Assembly: GCF_023715605.1 (NCBI RefSeq)
Contig: NZ_JAMBOL010000003.1
Coordinates: 186,001 to 250,000 of the forward strand
Source: Halalkalibacter oceani
GTDB lineage: Bacteria > Bacillota > Bacilli > Bacillales > Bacillaceae_D
DNA length: 64,000 bases
Direction: 5' to 3'
Program-made: the position numbers and the translations under genes
Notes under the pieces: generated by a model
Seen by the model: only the letters and a program-made list of their open reading frames with translations
Databases searched by the model: none
What the model was told of the DNA's origin: nothing
Part shown: positions 1 to 8,844 of the stretch, piece by piece
How positions within the stretch are numbered: the first letter of the stretch is position 1
How the letters are laid out: each line of letters starts with the position of its first letter

Positions 1-66
1 TTTCTGAAAAAACGTAATCACAATCCACAATAGCCAGCCAAACCAATAAATAAAAACTCCGTCCAC
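1..66 (-). CDS. YphA-like membrane protein, N-terminal fragment
   Basis: Only the first 22 codons are inside the window. A GGAGGTGAG ribosome site precedes a GTG codon, and the peptide begins (M)DGVFIYWFGWLLWIV, a hydrophobic membrane-type start. In B. subtilis the integral membrane protein YphA lies next to ypzI and fni, and this fragment has the same position and a similar aromatic-rich start. The assignment rests on synteny and this short stretch; function is unknown. Confidence 0.5.
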   Translation of the reverse strand, partial: MDGVFIYWFGWLLWIVITFFQK

Positions 67-172
67 TGCTCTCACCTCCTCCCCCATTATCGCCGGATTC
101 AGCTTGTTTTAACCCTTTCTGCATAATTCACCCGCCGCGTTGGGCAAGCTAATCAAAAAAGGAGGCGAGCCA

Positions 173-307
173 ATGGGAAAAGACCGGCAGGAGAAGAAAA
201 ACAGGCAGGCGAAACGAGTGGAATCCGACCGCGATCAAAGCCTGGATTACCCTGGTGCAGCAAAGCTTGAATCACCGGAAGACGCCAGACAGAACCAGCG
301 CCGATAA
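173..307 (+). CDS. ypzI: YpzI-like small basic protein
   Basis: A 44-residue reading frame starts at ATG 173 behind an AAAAAAGGAGG ribosome site. The product is very hydrophilic, begins MGKDRQEKK and contains VESDRDQSLDYPGA, which I recognise as the pattern of the YpzI family of small Bacillus proteins of unknown function. Position beside fni and a yphA-like gene agrees with the B. subtilis order. A hairpin with a T-run (423-457) could end its transcript. It has no membrane segment and no cysteines. The family call is from memory of the motif and synteny. Confidence 0.65.
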   Translation: MGKDRQEKKNRQAKRVESDRDQSLDYPGAAKLESPEDARQNQRR

Positions 308-311
308 AAAA

Positions 312-349
312 AGCTTGAGGAAAGGGCTGGTTTTCCCCTTCCTCAAGCT
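312..349 (-). terminator. Terminator of the cmk-plsC-rpsA-fni genes
   Basis: A 15-bp stem (AGCTTGAGGAAAGGG with its complement, one mismatch) and an 8-nt loop is followed on the minus strand by a run of seven T. It lies downstream of fni. Confidence 0.75.
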
Positions 350-422
350 CTATGCGAAGTCTAAAAGGTTGGTTTTCTCTTTTGCCTCCCTTTGCGCGAA
401 TAAAAGGATGGCTCTTGGCCGT

Positions 423-457
423 CAGCTGGAACAAAATCACCTCCAGCTGGCTTTTTT
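423..457 (+). terminator. Terminator-like hairpin facing rightward
   Basis: CAGCTGGA and TCCAGCTG arms are followed on the plus strand by GGC and a T6 run. It could end the ypzI transcript. Confidence 0.55.
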
Positions 458-477
458 AACGTTGCAGCCGCTACGGA

Positions 478-1512
478 TTAAATCGTTAAACTACGCTGCA
501 CCGCCCAATGAAAGGTTTTCCCGCTGATTACTAACGGGGTATCCCGCAGCTGCAGCGGACTTTCTGCATCAAGGGCTGCCAGCAAAAAGCGCAAGTCCTC
601 CTGCAATGTACGAATTTCTGCAATCAGAGCATCCTGTCCTGACTCGGTTAACACGCGGAGGAAGTGACCGGCAAAGCCGCATGCCGCAGCACCGAGCGCC
701 AGTGACTTCGCCATCTCAAGGGCGGTCTGGATCCCGCCTGAAGCAATCACGGCGATGTCGCCCTTTGCCTCCCTCGCTTCAAGCAGGGAACAAGTAGTGG
801 AAATGCCCCATTCATCAAAATACGCTAATCTGCGCTCACGTCGCTCATTTTCGATTTTCGAAAAGTTCGTCCCGCCAAAGCCGCCGATATCGACGGCCGC
901 CACCCCGCAATCGGCGAGACGGGCGACGGTTTCCTTACTCATGCCAAAGCCGACTTCTTTGACAATCACAGGAATATCAAGAGCCTCGACAATCGCCGTA
1001 ATTCGTTGCCACGTACCGCGGAAATCACGATCTCCCTCCGGCATGACAAGCTCCTGAATCACGTTGACATGAATTTGCAGAGCATCCGCCTCAATCATTT
1101 CAACCGCTTTTTTCGCCTGGTCAACCGTAGCCTCGCTGCCGAGGTTGGCAAAGACTAGGCCATGCGGGTGAGCTTGACGAACAATTCGATAGCTTTGCTG
1201 CTGTCCCGCTTCTCGTAACGCCGCCATTTGCGAGCCGACAGCCATGCCGACTCCTGTTTCCGCGGCGACTTCCGCCAATTGACGGTTGATCTCTTCCGTC
1301 CGCAGTCCTCCGCCCCCTGTCATCGCATTGATAAAAATCGGTGAACTTAACGTAAGTTCACCGATTTGCGATGTGAGAGAAATGGCATCGACATGCTGCT
1401 CAGGAATGCTGTTATGGACAAACCGAATATCCTCAAATCCATGAGTGCGGGCCTGCCCGGTTACAAGCGCATGGTTTAAATGATCAAGTTTCCTGCTCGC
1501 TCTGCTGCTCAT
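478..1512 (-). CDS. fni: Type II isopentenyl-diphosphate delta-isomerase
   Basis: This 344-residue protein has the length and features of the FMN-dependent type II IPP isomerase, which interconverts IPP and DMAPP in isoprenoid synthesis and needs FMN, NADPH and Mg2+. Visible marks are the RKLDHLNHAL N-terminus, glycine-rich INAMTGGGG near residue 62, GSQMAALRE near 93, the PEGDRDF segment near 158, VKEVGFGMSKET, and DIGGFGGTNF with a later ASGGI phosphate-binding turn of the TIM barrel. The start follows AGGTGATGAG. It ends a run of minus-strand genes, with rpsA only 14 bp upstream. Homologue order matches B. subtilis. Confidence 0.95.
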   Translation of the reverse strand: MSSRASRKLDHLNHALVTGQARTHGFEDIRFVHNSIPEQHVDAISLTSQIGELTLSSPIFINAMTGGGGLRTEEINRQLAEVAAETGVGMAVGSQMAALREAGQQQSYRIVRQAHPHGLVFANLGSEATVDQAKKAVEMIEADALQIHVNVIQELVMPEGDRDFRGTWQRITAIVEALDIPVIVKEVGFGMSKETVARLADCGVAAVDIGGFGGTNFSKIENERRERRLAYFDEWGISTTCSLLEAREAKGDIAVIASGGIQTALEMAKSLALGAAACGFAGHFLRVLTESGQDALIAEIRTLQEDLRFLLAALDAESPLQLRDTPLVISGKTFHWAVQRSLTI

Positions 1513-1526
1513 CTCATCACCTGTAA

Positions 1527-2675
1527 TTAATTTTTATATTTCTTTAACTGGTCGCCAATCATATCTCCCAATGAGAATCCGCTTGGCTCATCATCCTTCG
1601 CTTCATAAGACTGATAGTCGTTTTCGCCTTCATCCTCAAGCAGTTCACGGATGCTGAGCGAAATCCGCTTATCTTCAAGATTAATATCAAGCACCTTCAC
1701 CTGAACCGTCTCGCCTTCTGTCAGCACCTCGGAAGGAGAACCGATGTGACGGTTGGCAATTTGCGAAATGTGAACAAGTCCTTCGACACCAGGGGCCACT
1801 TCAACAAACGCGCCGAATGTAACGAGGCGGCGGACCGTTCCTTCAATCACATCGCCAGGTTTGATCTGACCCGCAATCTGCTCCCACGGCCCCGGAAGCG
1901 TTTCTTTAATTGAAAGCGAAATCCGTTCGCTATCCGGATCGACGGAGAGAATTTTTACATTGACTTTATCGCCTTCCTGAACAACATCAGACGGCTTTTC
2001 CACACGATGGTGGGCCAATTGCGAGATATGTACAAGACCATCGACTCCACCGACGTCAACGAACGCACCGAAATCCGTTAGACGCTGAACAGTTCCTTCC
2101 ACAACATCACCGGCTTTAAGAGATTGAAGAACATCTTTCTTCTTTTCTTCTTCTTCCATATCAAGCACAGCGCGCTGTGATAAAATCAATTTGTTGTTCT
2201 CTTGATCCAATTCTGCAATTTGCAGACGAAGCGTACGACCTTTATAATCAGAGAAATCCTCGACAAAATGTCTTTCTACCAGGGAAGCAGGAATAAATCC
2301 ACGCACTCCTAGGTCAACGACAAGACCGCCTTTTACGACCTCGGCTACTTCCGCTTCAATAATCTTACCAGACTCAAATGCTGCCTGAAGCTCTTCCCAT
2401 GCTTTCTCAGCCTGCACAGCACGCTTCGAAAGGATCAGCTCGTCATCCTCGACTTTAAGGACTTTTAATTCGAGCTCATCGTCAACTGAAAGAACGTCAC
2501 TGACCTTCTCGACATGCAAGCTCGATAATTCACTGATTGGAACAATGCCATCCACCTTAAAGCCGACATCGACAAACGCTTGTTTATCCTCGACTTTTGT
2601 TACCTTACCAGTTACTACTTCACCTACCTCGAAGGACTTCATTCCTGTCACTTCATTGTTCATTTCTTCGACCAT
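1527..2675 (-). CDS. rpsA: 30S ribosomal protein S1 homologue (YpfD type)
   Basis: A 382-residue protein made of four S1/OB RNA-binding repeats at about residues 17-85, 102-168, 187-256 and 272-341. The last two carry the well-conserved DFGAFVDVGGVDGLVHISQ and related segments. Gram-negative S1 has six repeats; this four-repeat form is the usual Firmicutes YpfD type, whose importance in translation is less clear than in E. coli. The tail is acidic and ends in a lysine-rich stretch. Start ATG 2675 is 9 nt after AAGGAGG. It lies between plsC and fni, as in B. subtilis. Confidence 0.93.
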   Translation of the reverse strand: MVEEMNNEVTGMKSFEVGEVVTGKVTKVEDKQAFVDVGFKVDGIVPISELSSLHVEKVSDVLSVDDELELKVLKVEDDELILSKRAVQAEKAWEELQAAFESGKIIEAEVAEVVKGGLVVDLGVRGFIPASLVERHFVEDFSDYKGRTLRLQIAELDQENNKLILSQRAVLDMEEEEKKKDVLQSLKAGDVVEGTVQRLTDFGAFVDVGGVDGLVHISQLAHHRVEKPSDVVQEGDKVNVKILSVDPDSERISLSIKETLPGPWEQIAGQIKPGDVIEGTVRRLVTFGAFVEVAPGVEGLVHISQIANRHIGSPSEVLTEGETVQVKVLDINLEDKRISLSIRELLEDEGENDYQSYEAKDDEPSGFSLGDMIGDQLKKYKN

Positions 2676-2774
2676 TGGCTTTTGCCTCCTTCAATACCCG
2701 CAGTCTAGTCGCGGATCTCGCTAATATATTAAAAATCTTTCACGCTTGCGAAAGAAATTTTACGAACGGTTTCT

Positions 2775-3356
2775 CTACTTATGCTCTTCCATTAACTGTC
2801 CGATATGCTCCATAATATAGGCGGTTGCCTCCTCGGCAGAGCGCTTTTCCTCACGATAAGCGGCAAAATCGATCGGTTTGCCATAGACCAGCTTTAATCG
2901 TTTCTTGCGTTCATACGGGCCGATGATCGCGCAAGGAATAACGGTCGCCTCGGTTCGTAACGCAAAGAAGCCGGCGCCTGCCATGCCTTTTCCAAGCACG
3001 CCATCCTTACTTCTCGTTCCTTCCGGAAAAAGCCCGATCATTTCGCCGTCTTTCAGCAGGTTCATCGCCCGCCGCAATGCCTGCTTATCACTCATTCCTC
3101 TTTTTACAGGAAAGGCGCCAAGCTTCGGCAGCAGCCCCTTTAATACCGGTTTTTCAAACAATTCCTGTTTGGCCATATAATGGATTTGTCTGTCAATATA
3201 GGCCCCGAGCAGTGGCGGATCGAAATTGCTGATATGATTGGCGCAAAGCAGAACTCCCCCTTCCGACGGGATATTCTCCTTGCCGACGATTTCAACTTTG
3301 TAAGAGCTGGAAAGGAAGCATCTGCTAACAAATTGACCCAACTGATATAAGCCCAT
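2775..3356 (-). CDS. plsC: 1-acyl-sn-glycerol-3-phosphate acyltransferase
   Basis: This 193-residue protein belongs to the PlsC acyltransferase family, which transfers an acyl chain to lysophosphatidate in membrane lipid synthesis. It carries the catalytic HX4D motif as NHISNFD near residue 40, a GAFPVKR stretch, and the substrate-binding FPEGTRS motif near residue 113. The N-terminus is amphipathic or weakly hydrophobic, consistent with membrane association. It starts one base after the cmk stop codon, so the two genes are almost certainly cotranscribed. A cmk-plsC-rpsA arrangement is common in Bacillaceae. The substrate preference is inferred from the family. Confidence 0.92.
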   Translation of the reverse strand: MGLYQLGQFVSRCFLSSSYKVEIVGKENIPSEGGVLLCANHISNFDPPLLGAYIDRQIHYMAKQELFEKPVLKGLLPKLGAFPVKRGMSDKQALRRAMNLLKDGEMIGLFPEGTRSKDGVLGKGMAGAGFFALRTEATVIPCAIIGPYERKKRLKLVYGKPIDFAAYREEKRSAEEATAYIMEHIGQLMEEHK

Positions 3357-3357
3357 C

Positions 3358-4032
3358 TTATCGTGTTCTCTCCTTTACCAGCTCAATAATCTTTGCGGCC
3401 ACCTCTTCAATCGAAAGGTTCGTGGAGTCAATCTCTACGGCGTCATCCGCTTTCTTCAGCGGCGCGAACGCTCTTGTCGAATCAAGATTATCGCGCCTGG
3501 CAATCTCTTCTTTCAGCTGTTCAAGGCTGGATTCCATCCCTTTCGCCTGCTGCTCTTCAAATCGCCGCCGCGCTCGTTCTTCCACTGAAGCAGTTAAAAA
3601 GACTTTTATCTGGGCGTCCGGCAGCACGTATGTCCCGATATCCCGGCCATCCAGAACGGCTCGTCCTTGCTGCGCAAGCTGACGCTGACGCTCGACCATT
3701 TCCTTACGCACCAATTCATGACTTGCCACCAGCGAGACATGGGCTGTAACGTCATTCTGCCGTATTTGCTGCGTAACATCAGCTTCATTCAAATATACGT
3801 TTAATTTGTTATCCTCATTTGAGAGACGAATCGTCGTTTCATCCAGCAGCTGCCTCAGCCGCTCCCCGTCGTTTAGATCAATTTGTGCTGCGATCGCTGC
3901 CCAGGTCAGAGCACGGTACATCGCTCCCGTATCGATATATAAAAAGGATAACTGCTCAGCAACAAGCTTTGCAACCGTACTCTTTCCTGCGCCCGCAGGT
4001 CCATCAATTGCTATTTTCAATTTCTCATCCAT
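3358..4032 (-). CDS. cmk: Cytidylate kinase
   Basis: A 224-residue CMP/dCMP kinase that phosphorylates CMP and dCMP with ATP. The P-loop GPAGAGKST lies near residue 12, followed by YIDTGAMYRALTW, the DGRDIGT motif, and the LID-region RRFEEQQ. The ATG at 4032 is preferred over an in-frame TTG two codons upstream because GAGGTG lies 8 nt from the ATG but only 2 nt from the TTG. It is the first gene of the cmk-plsC-rpsA-fni row, and the previous gene is 140 bp away, so a promoter is likely in that gap. Confidence 0.95.
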   Translation of the reverse strand: MDEKLKIAIDGPAGAGKSTVAKLVAEQLSFLYIDTGAMYRALTWAAIAAQIDLNDGERLRQLLDETTIRLSNEDNKLNVYLNEADVTQQIRQNDVTAHVSLVASHELVRKEMVERQRQLAQQGRAVLDGRDIGTYVLPDAQIKVFLTASVEERARRRFEEQQAKGMESSLEQLKEEIARRDNLDSTRAFAPLKKADDAVEIDSTNLSIEEVAAKIIELVKERTR

Positions 4033-4172
4033 TGACAATACACCTCATACCATTCAACCAAACACCTTTTTCAAAAGAATAAAGGGAGCTTAGAGCGTTT
4101 TCACTACTATCTTATCACAAGAAGCGATGACGGTCTAACGAAAGGTCTGAAAAAAAGCGTGACCACAAGCTT

Positions 4173-4844
4173 CTATTCTTCTTTTTTCTGACGGCGCATG
4201 TTCAATTGCTTTTCAAAGCAATAGCGGATGATTTTCTGTCGTTCGGCGTCGTCCATCTCGGTAAATTGCAAAGAAACTCGTTCAGGCGCTCCGGGCTGGG
4301 GCGTAAAAACTCGGACGATCTTCGCCGGCCCCTTTACATAATCGATTTCGCCTGATTGCATCGGCAACACGAACCAGAGACTGACCTCTCCTTCTTCCGG
4401 AAGCGACTTGCCCTTTGGAATGTCGATTGCACAGCCGCCGCCGCTAAGATCGGCTGTTACGGAGACAAAGCGCTTCTTGCTGTCCGCCTGAAAGTGCAGC
4501 GCCACATTAACCGCCGCTTCGACACGGGCATAATTTCTGCGCTGAATCCGCTTATAACCTGCCTTCCCCGGATCTTTGAGGCAAAACATCGAAATATTCC
4601 CTTTTCTTCTGCCAACAAGTTCTGTTTCAAACACATATTTCGCTTCATCCCGCCCGATGAACCAGGCATCAAATGCTGTACCGGTTTTGAAAATACTCGC
4701 CGTGTTCGTCAGCTCGCTTAACAGTTCATCAACAATTAACAAATTATCATCGCGATCAATAAGCCGGCAGTGAAATTTTGTCTCCACCTCCTCCTCATTG
4801 CAATCTTTTCGTTCCAAAAAGATCGTCGAGCCAATATTAATCAA
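4173..4844 (-). CDS. PilZ-domain protein (YpfA/flagellar-brake type)
   Basis: This 223-residue protein has an N-terminal YcgR-like half and a C-terminal PilZ domain. The cyclic-di-GMP binding signature is present: RRNYAR near residue 102 and the D-x-S-x-x-G stretch DLSGGGCAI near 133. It corresponds by place and architecture to B. subtilis YpfA (DgrA), which binds c-di-GMP and slows flagellar rotation. The start is TTG 4844, 8 nt after AAGGAGG; no ATG fits. It sits between cmk and ypeB as in B. subtilis, though the small ypfB gene was not seen. Confidence 0.88.
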   Translation of the reverse strand: MINIGSTIFLERKDCNEEEVETKFHCRLIDRDDNLLIVDELLSELTNTASIFKTGTAFDAWFIGRDEAKYVFETELVGRRKGNISMFCLKDPGKAGYKRIQRRNYARVEAAVNVALHFQADSKKRFVSVTADLSGGGCAIDIPKGKSLPEEGEVSLWFVLPMQSGEIDYVKGPAKIVRVFTPQPGAPERVSLQFTEMDDAERQKIIRYCFEKQLNMRRQKKEE

Positions 4845-4900
4845 GCAGCACTCCTCCTTTTTGATATCCTTCTTTCTCCATTATCGCATGAACAAGGAAA

Positions 4901-4927
4901 AAGAAGAAGCACGATATGCTTCTTCTT
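4901..4927 (-). terminator. Terminator hairpin downstream of ypeB
   Basis: AAGAAGAAGC and its complement with a 7-nt loop form a perfect 10-bp stem, followed on the minus strand by TTTTTC. It lies in the 310-bp gap after ypeB. Confidence 0.6.
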
Positions 4928-5056
4928 TGTTAATAGTCAGGGTTTGGCTCTTCGACCTCGCTGCCGGGAGGGGGGCACGCTTTCCGCAGGCGGGCGTTGA
5001 TCTGAAAAAACCGCGGCATGGCACTGAACCATACGAAAAATGCAAAAGAGGCTGTG

Positions 5057-5130
5057 AGTGGAACCGCCACGATCTTTTAAAGCCCGTTGTGAGTGGGTTT
5101 CTCACAACGGGCGTGTGAAGCCATTGCCAC
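5057..5130 (+). repeat. Dispersed hairpin repeat, family A, copy 1
   Basis: This stretch shares GGAACCGCCACGATCTTTTA, a 12-bp stem with loop TGGGTTT, and GTGTGAAGCCATTGCCA with copies at 29438-29529 and 37321-37410 (inverted). It fills most of the gap between ypeB and the PilZ gene (4845-5154); besides it and the 4901 hairpin I see nothing coding there. Confidence 0.85.
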
Positions 5131-5154
5131 TAGCTCTTTGTCTCCGGTCTGATT

Positions 5155-6504
5155 TTATGAAAATTGATACACAGGCTCGGTTCCGTCAAGGCGTTCGACC
5201 TTTTCTTCCTGGCCATCCTCGGCATTAATAAAGATCCGGTATGTGTCCTGGTCAATGACACCGAAAAACTCATAGCACAAAACTTCATCTTTCAGCTCAT
5301 TTTCAATTAACGCTACATGACTTTCCATTACTTCAAGCCTTGGATTAAGACGCTCCTCGGCCTCCGCTTTCGTAATCGCAGGTTCCGGGATATTGCGCTC
5401 TTTATGGTTCAGCAAGTAATCCTTGGCTTCATAGCCGAGAATATCGCCGTCATCAAGCGCTACTTCAAGCGTAACCGTATCCGGATAGACGCGGACATTC
5501 CCTTCGACGTAGGCGAATTCAAGCATCCCGATCGAATCATATTGCTTGCTGTCGATCAGCTGCATCCCTTCCTTGCCGGTCCGCTTCAGGAAGGCTTTTC
5601 CTTTTTCAACCGCTTCATTCAGGCTGAGCCGCTGTTCCTCGATTTGTCTGTCCTGCAAAAACCAGATCGGCTCCCCACCTTTTACACTCATATCCATATA
5701 ATAATTCGTTTCATGCTCTGGATCGTCGATCACGATCGTATAAGCTGGATATTCAAGCCCATCTCCGGTATCCGATACATGCACGGGCACATCCGGGCTC
5801 ATTTCAAGATACTGGCGCGCAATTTTTTCTGCTTCCTGCTTCGAGATTTCCTTTCCGGTAAGGGCCTTTTTCAGTTCCCCATTCAGATCGTCAATCGCAG
5901 CAAGACCTGCGCCCCATTCTGTTTCACTGAAGCCTTGGACTGATTTATTCATCACTTCAAGATTATTGACAATCGTGTTATCGCCAGGTTCCTGGCTTGC
6001 TTCCAGCTCTTTTTCAAGATCGAGCCATTGATGACGGTTGGCAAGCATCTCCGCCTGAGATTTCCGCAATTCCGAACGGATATCCTTCGAGTGCTGATAA
6101 AGATGCGTCAATGTATCATACTCTTTGTCAGTCAGCGGCTCCTTTTCAAGGTCACGTATTGATGTTTGATAGCTGAAGCGGCCAAGCTTGTACAGAAATT
6201 CCTCCGTCTGCCCGAGATCAATCGAGTTCAGCGGAAGCTGCCCGATTTCTTCCTGCGCCAAACTCGTCACCCGCCACACTTCGGCTAACGCCGGCGTCAG
6301 CTGACGTCTCGTATTCATCGCCAATGTTGACCCGAGCTGATCTTCAATTTGATCAAGATGAAAAGCCAGCTCGTGAAATGCACGCTGATAATTGTTTTCC
6401 GCTGTGATCATTAAGGTCTGCTTTTGCCCCTGTTCCTGGAAGCCCCAGTACCCAAGGCCGACAACAGCAACACCTAATAGTCCAATGATGATATTTCTCA
6501 ACAT
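5155..6504 (-). CDS. ypeB: Germination protein YpeB
   Basis: A 449-residue protein with an N-terminal membrane anchor (IIIGLLGVAVVGLGYWGF, residues 5-22), a long helical N-terminal domain, and C-terminal PepSY-like repeats. YpeB is made in the forespore and is required for stable incorporation of the cortex-lytic enzyme SleB at the inner spore membrane. It lies 20 bp downstream of sleB in the same direction, the standard sleB-ypeB operon. Its start follows GGAGGTGAAGGATC. Nothing unusual in length or composition was noted. Confidence 0.94.
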   Translation of the reverse strand: MLRNIIIGLLGVAVVGLGYWGFQEQGQKQTLMITAENNYQRAFHELAFHLDQIEDQLGSTLAMNTRRQLTPALAEVWRVTSLAQEEIGQLPLNSIDLGQTEEFLYKLGRFSYQTSIRDLEKEPLTDKEYDTLTHLYQHSKDIRSELRKSQAEMLANRHQWLDLEKELEASQEPGDNTIVNNLEVMNKSVQGFSETEWGAGLAAIDDLNGELKKALTGKEISKQEAEKIARQYLEMSPDVPVHVSDTGDGLEYPAYTIVIDDPEHETNYYMDMSVKGGEPIWFLQDRQIEEQRLSLNEAVEKGKAFLKRTGKEGMQLIDSKQYDSIGMLEFAYVEGNVRVYPDTVTLEVALDDGDILGYEAKDYLLNHKERNIPEPAITKAEAEERLNPRLEVMESHVALIENELKDEVLCYEFFGVIDQDTYRIFINAEDGQEEKVERLDGTEPVYQFS

Positions 6505-6524
6505 GATCCTTCACCTCCACTAAT

Positions 6525-7502
6525 TTAATGACAGAAAATATGTTTTCCAATTCGCTTAATTTGTGGGCGTGTCCAGATCCAGCCGGATGTTGCGGTATCA
6601 GGGTTGAAATAATAAAGCGCATTTCCGGTTGGGTCTTGACCATTTAATGCATCAAGCACTGCTCTTCTTGCCGTTTCATTTGGCGTCAGCCAAATTTGAC
6701 CGTCAGCGACTGCCGTAAAGGCTCGCGGTTCAAAAATAACTCCGCTGACCGTGTTCGGGAACGTGGGACTGTTCACCCGGTTGATAATGACAGCCGCTAC
6801 GGCTACCTGGCCGACATACGGCTCACCGCGCGCCTCGCCGTATACGGCATTGGCCATCAATTGAATGTCATTATCGGAATAGCCTGGCGGAACATTTGTC
6901 GCTTTCTCAATATTGACATCATTGTCTTGTTGTTCCGGTGCTTCTTCCTCCGGCACTGGTTCCGCTGGCGGCTCCTGCTGTCCACCTTGTTCTGGCGTTC
7001 CTCCTGTACCAGGAGTACCACCTGTCTGTCCACCGCCTTGTGGCGCTTCAGCCTGTCCGCCTCCGCCCTGCGGCTGCCGGGGTTGGCCTTTTTTCTCGCT
7101 GCCTTTTGCTCCTTTTTGAATATGCTTTGGCGTTTGACCGTAATGGGTAAATTTACGTCCCTCCTGCAGCGCCTTCTGCACAAATGCTTCATCATAATCG
7201 GTCGACCGTTCCAGCATATTTTTCATTTCTGGTCCGACAAGCCCATCGATGTCGAGTCCGAATTCATATTGATAATTACGGACAGCCCAATAGGTGCTCC
7301 ATCCAAATACACCGTCAATTTTTCCATTGTAAAATCCAATATACTGGAGCCGCGCCTGCAGCTCGACCACATCATCACCTGTCGCTCCTTGCTGAATGAT
7401 CTGGTTTGAAAAAGCAAACCCCGGGCTGGCATGCCCTACTAAACCAATCGCAACGAGTACGACAATACATACCATTCTCCATGTAAACAGATCCCGCTTC
7501 AT
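6525..7502 (-). CDS. sleB: Spore cortex-lytic enzyme SleB
   Basis: A 325-residue exported lytic transglycosylase that opens cortex peptidoglycan containing muramic-delta-lactam during germination. A signal peptide covers residues 1-30. A peptidoglycan-binding domain follows (GDDVVELQARLQYIG, about 38-95), then a long Gly/Gln/Pro-rich linker (about 125-195), then the SleB hydrolase domain from about 205 with the catalytic glutamate in YGEARGE. The linker is longer and more repetitive than I would expect for the B. subtilis protein. Start ATG 7502 has AAGGAGGG upstream. It is the first gene of sleB-ypeB. Confidence 0.94.
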   Translation of the reverse strand: MKRDLFTWRMVCIVVLVAIGLVGHASPGFAFSNQIIQQGATGDDVVELQARLQYIGFYNGKIDGVFGWSTYWAVRNYQYEFGLDIDGLVGPEMKNMLERSTDYDEAFVQKALQEGRKFTHYGQTPKHIQKGAKGSEKKGQPRQPQGGGGQAEAPQGGGQTGGTPGTGGTPEQGGQQEPPAEPVPEEEAPEQQDNDVNIEKATNVPPGYSDNDIQLMANAVYGEARGEPYVGQVAVAAVIINRVNSPTFPNTVSGVIFEPRAFTAVADGQIWLTPNETARRAVLDALNGQDPTGNALYYFNPDTATSGWIWTRPQIKRIGKHIFCH

Positions 7503-7629
7503 GATGAATCATTCCCTCCTTATGCTTTGTTATCTGTTTCATGACACGCCTTTTTTTGGTCATGATTGATACAAATAGTGTTTGTTCCAGCCTTCTTTTT
7601 ATACCATTCTTTTGACGAGACAGAAAAAA

Positions 7630-7669
7630 AGGCCTCAAAAAAGCTTGATCTCCAGCTTCTTTGAGGCTT
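7630..7669 (-). terminator. Terminator of the VanW-family gene
   Basis: A long imperfect stem (AAGCCTCAAAGAAGC with GCTTTTTTGAGGC) is followed on the minus strand by a T7 run. Confidence 0.75.
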
Positions 7670-7712
7670 CATTTCTATACAAGTTGATCCTGCGCCATGC
7701 AGCCGTACTTAG

Positions 7713-8633
7713 TTATAAATAACGTTGCGCCGTTTTGATGATCGCGATCAGCTCGCTTTTCTCCCGGTCGACTTTCATTTGAATCAAAACCGGATAGTCA
7801 AAGCTGTTGCGAAAGCGCAAATCGGATGTACCCCAGTTAACCATCGCATCTCTTCCTTCCGGCACATACGAAACAGGCAGCGAATGCGGATTGCGCTCAA
7901 TGATTTCCATTCCGGCATCCAACGCGACATTATATAATGTCGTTGATGTTTGGCAAATTCCGCCACCGAGTCCATTGACGAAGTCGCCATCAACAATGAC
8001 ATTCGCTTCTTTATAGCCGCGCGCTTTTGTACGTTCCCCGACAATCCGGTTAAACGAAAAGATGTCTCCCGGTCCGAGGACGACGCCGTAAATGCTCTTC
8101 GCTGAAAGCTCGATATTATCGACACGTCCGCTAATTGAAGAAGTAAACTTTGTCGCATAACGGCCGATCTCGACTTCATCGAGGCCGGCGACATCTTCTT
8201 CCGTGACGTTAATATAGGTTACTTCAATCGGAATTTCGAGCTGCCGGGTAAAATAACTGGCTTGCTTGATTTTTTCCACTAATTCCTCTTCTTTTAATAC
8301 AACTTGAGGAACACCTGGCACAAACGTTCCATCATCGCGAACCTTGGCCGCTTTCATGCGCTGATCAAAGCCGTTCGGGCCCCGGGCCAATTCCTTCACC
8401 CACTCACGCAGAGTCTCTTCAGAATCAGCAAAATCGCTTTTTCTGATCGTCATTAATACCTCCTGTTTGAGCGGGTTAATCAAGTCAATTTCTCTTTCTT
8501 CCAGCTCTTTTATATAGAGGTTTACCGCTTTTTTATTTGCCTCAGCAGCGATTTGCTCACTTCCATTGACCGTCGCCCCCGCACATCCGCTCGCCCCGAT
8601 TAAAATCACACATAATAATAGTACTTTTTTCAA
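7713..8633 (-). CDS. VanW-family lipoprotein
   Basis: A 306-residue predicted lipoprotein. The N-terminus has a lipobox (GASGC, Cys near 17) after a hydrophobic stretch. The C-terminal half, from about residue 170, is a VanW-like domain with FSFNRIVGERTKARGY, GGGICQTSTTLYN and NPHSLPVSYVPEGRDA. The domain occurs in vancomycin-resistance clusters and many Bacillus cell-envelope proteins, but its biochemical role is not known. The start is TTG 8633 behind GGGAG. It is followed by its own terminator and is probably monocistronic. I have no evidence for a link to antibiotic resistance here. Confidence 0.85.
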   Translation of the reverse strand: MKKVLLLCVILIGASGCAGATVNGSEQIAAEANKKAVNLYIKELEEREIDLINPLKQEVLMTIRKSDFADSEETLREWVKELARGPNGFDQRMKAAKVRDDGTFVPGVPQVVLKEEELVEKIKQASYFTRQLEIPIEVTYINVTEEDVAGLDEVEIGRYATKFTSSISGRVDNIELSAKSIYGVVLGPGDIFSFNRIVGERTKARGYKEANVIVDGDFVNGLGGGICQTSTTLYNVALDAGMEIIERNPHSLPVSYVPEGRDAMVNWGTSDLRFRNSFDYPVLIQMKVDREKSELIAIIKTAQRYL

Positions 8634-8795
8634 CTGTTCATTCTCCCTATCGTGGTGTCATTATAAGTACCATTTTATTACATCCTTATGAAAGAACCAA
8701 TAGTGATTTAGACCCTGAGTTCATCTTTTTTGCGAACTTTTTTACTATTTTTCATATTTTCACAGCTTGTCTCACATCATTTTCACCGCAAAAAA

Positions 8796-8828
8796 GAAAA
8801 ACCCGAGCTGCACTTTGTGCAAATCGAG
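8796..8828 (-). terminator. Probable terminator after the small CxxCxG gene
   Basis: CTCGATTTGCAC pairs with GTGCAGCTCGGG across a 3-nt loop, with one mismatch and wobble pairs, and is followed by TTTTTC on the minus strand. Confidence 0.5.
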
Positions 8829-8844
8829 CTTCTCTGTTTTTCCC

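Noticed and set aside
4798-5118. Short frames with the same HDLLKPVVSGFLTTG or MRNPLTTGFKRSW peptides at several loci
   Set aside because: They are translations of the family A repeat, not a protein family.
5317-5943. 208-codon plus-strand frame opposite ypeB
   Set aside because: Shadow of a well-supported gene; no ribosome site or family features.
6696-7409. 237-codon plus-strand frame opposite sleB
   Set aside because: Shadow; odd composition caused by the repetitive SleB linker.
7713-8633. Vancomycin-resistance determinant (VanW)
   Set aside because: The domain is shared by many ordinary envelope lipoproteins and there are no vanA, vanH or vanX neighbours.
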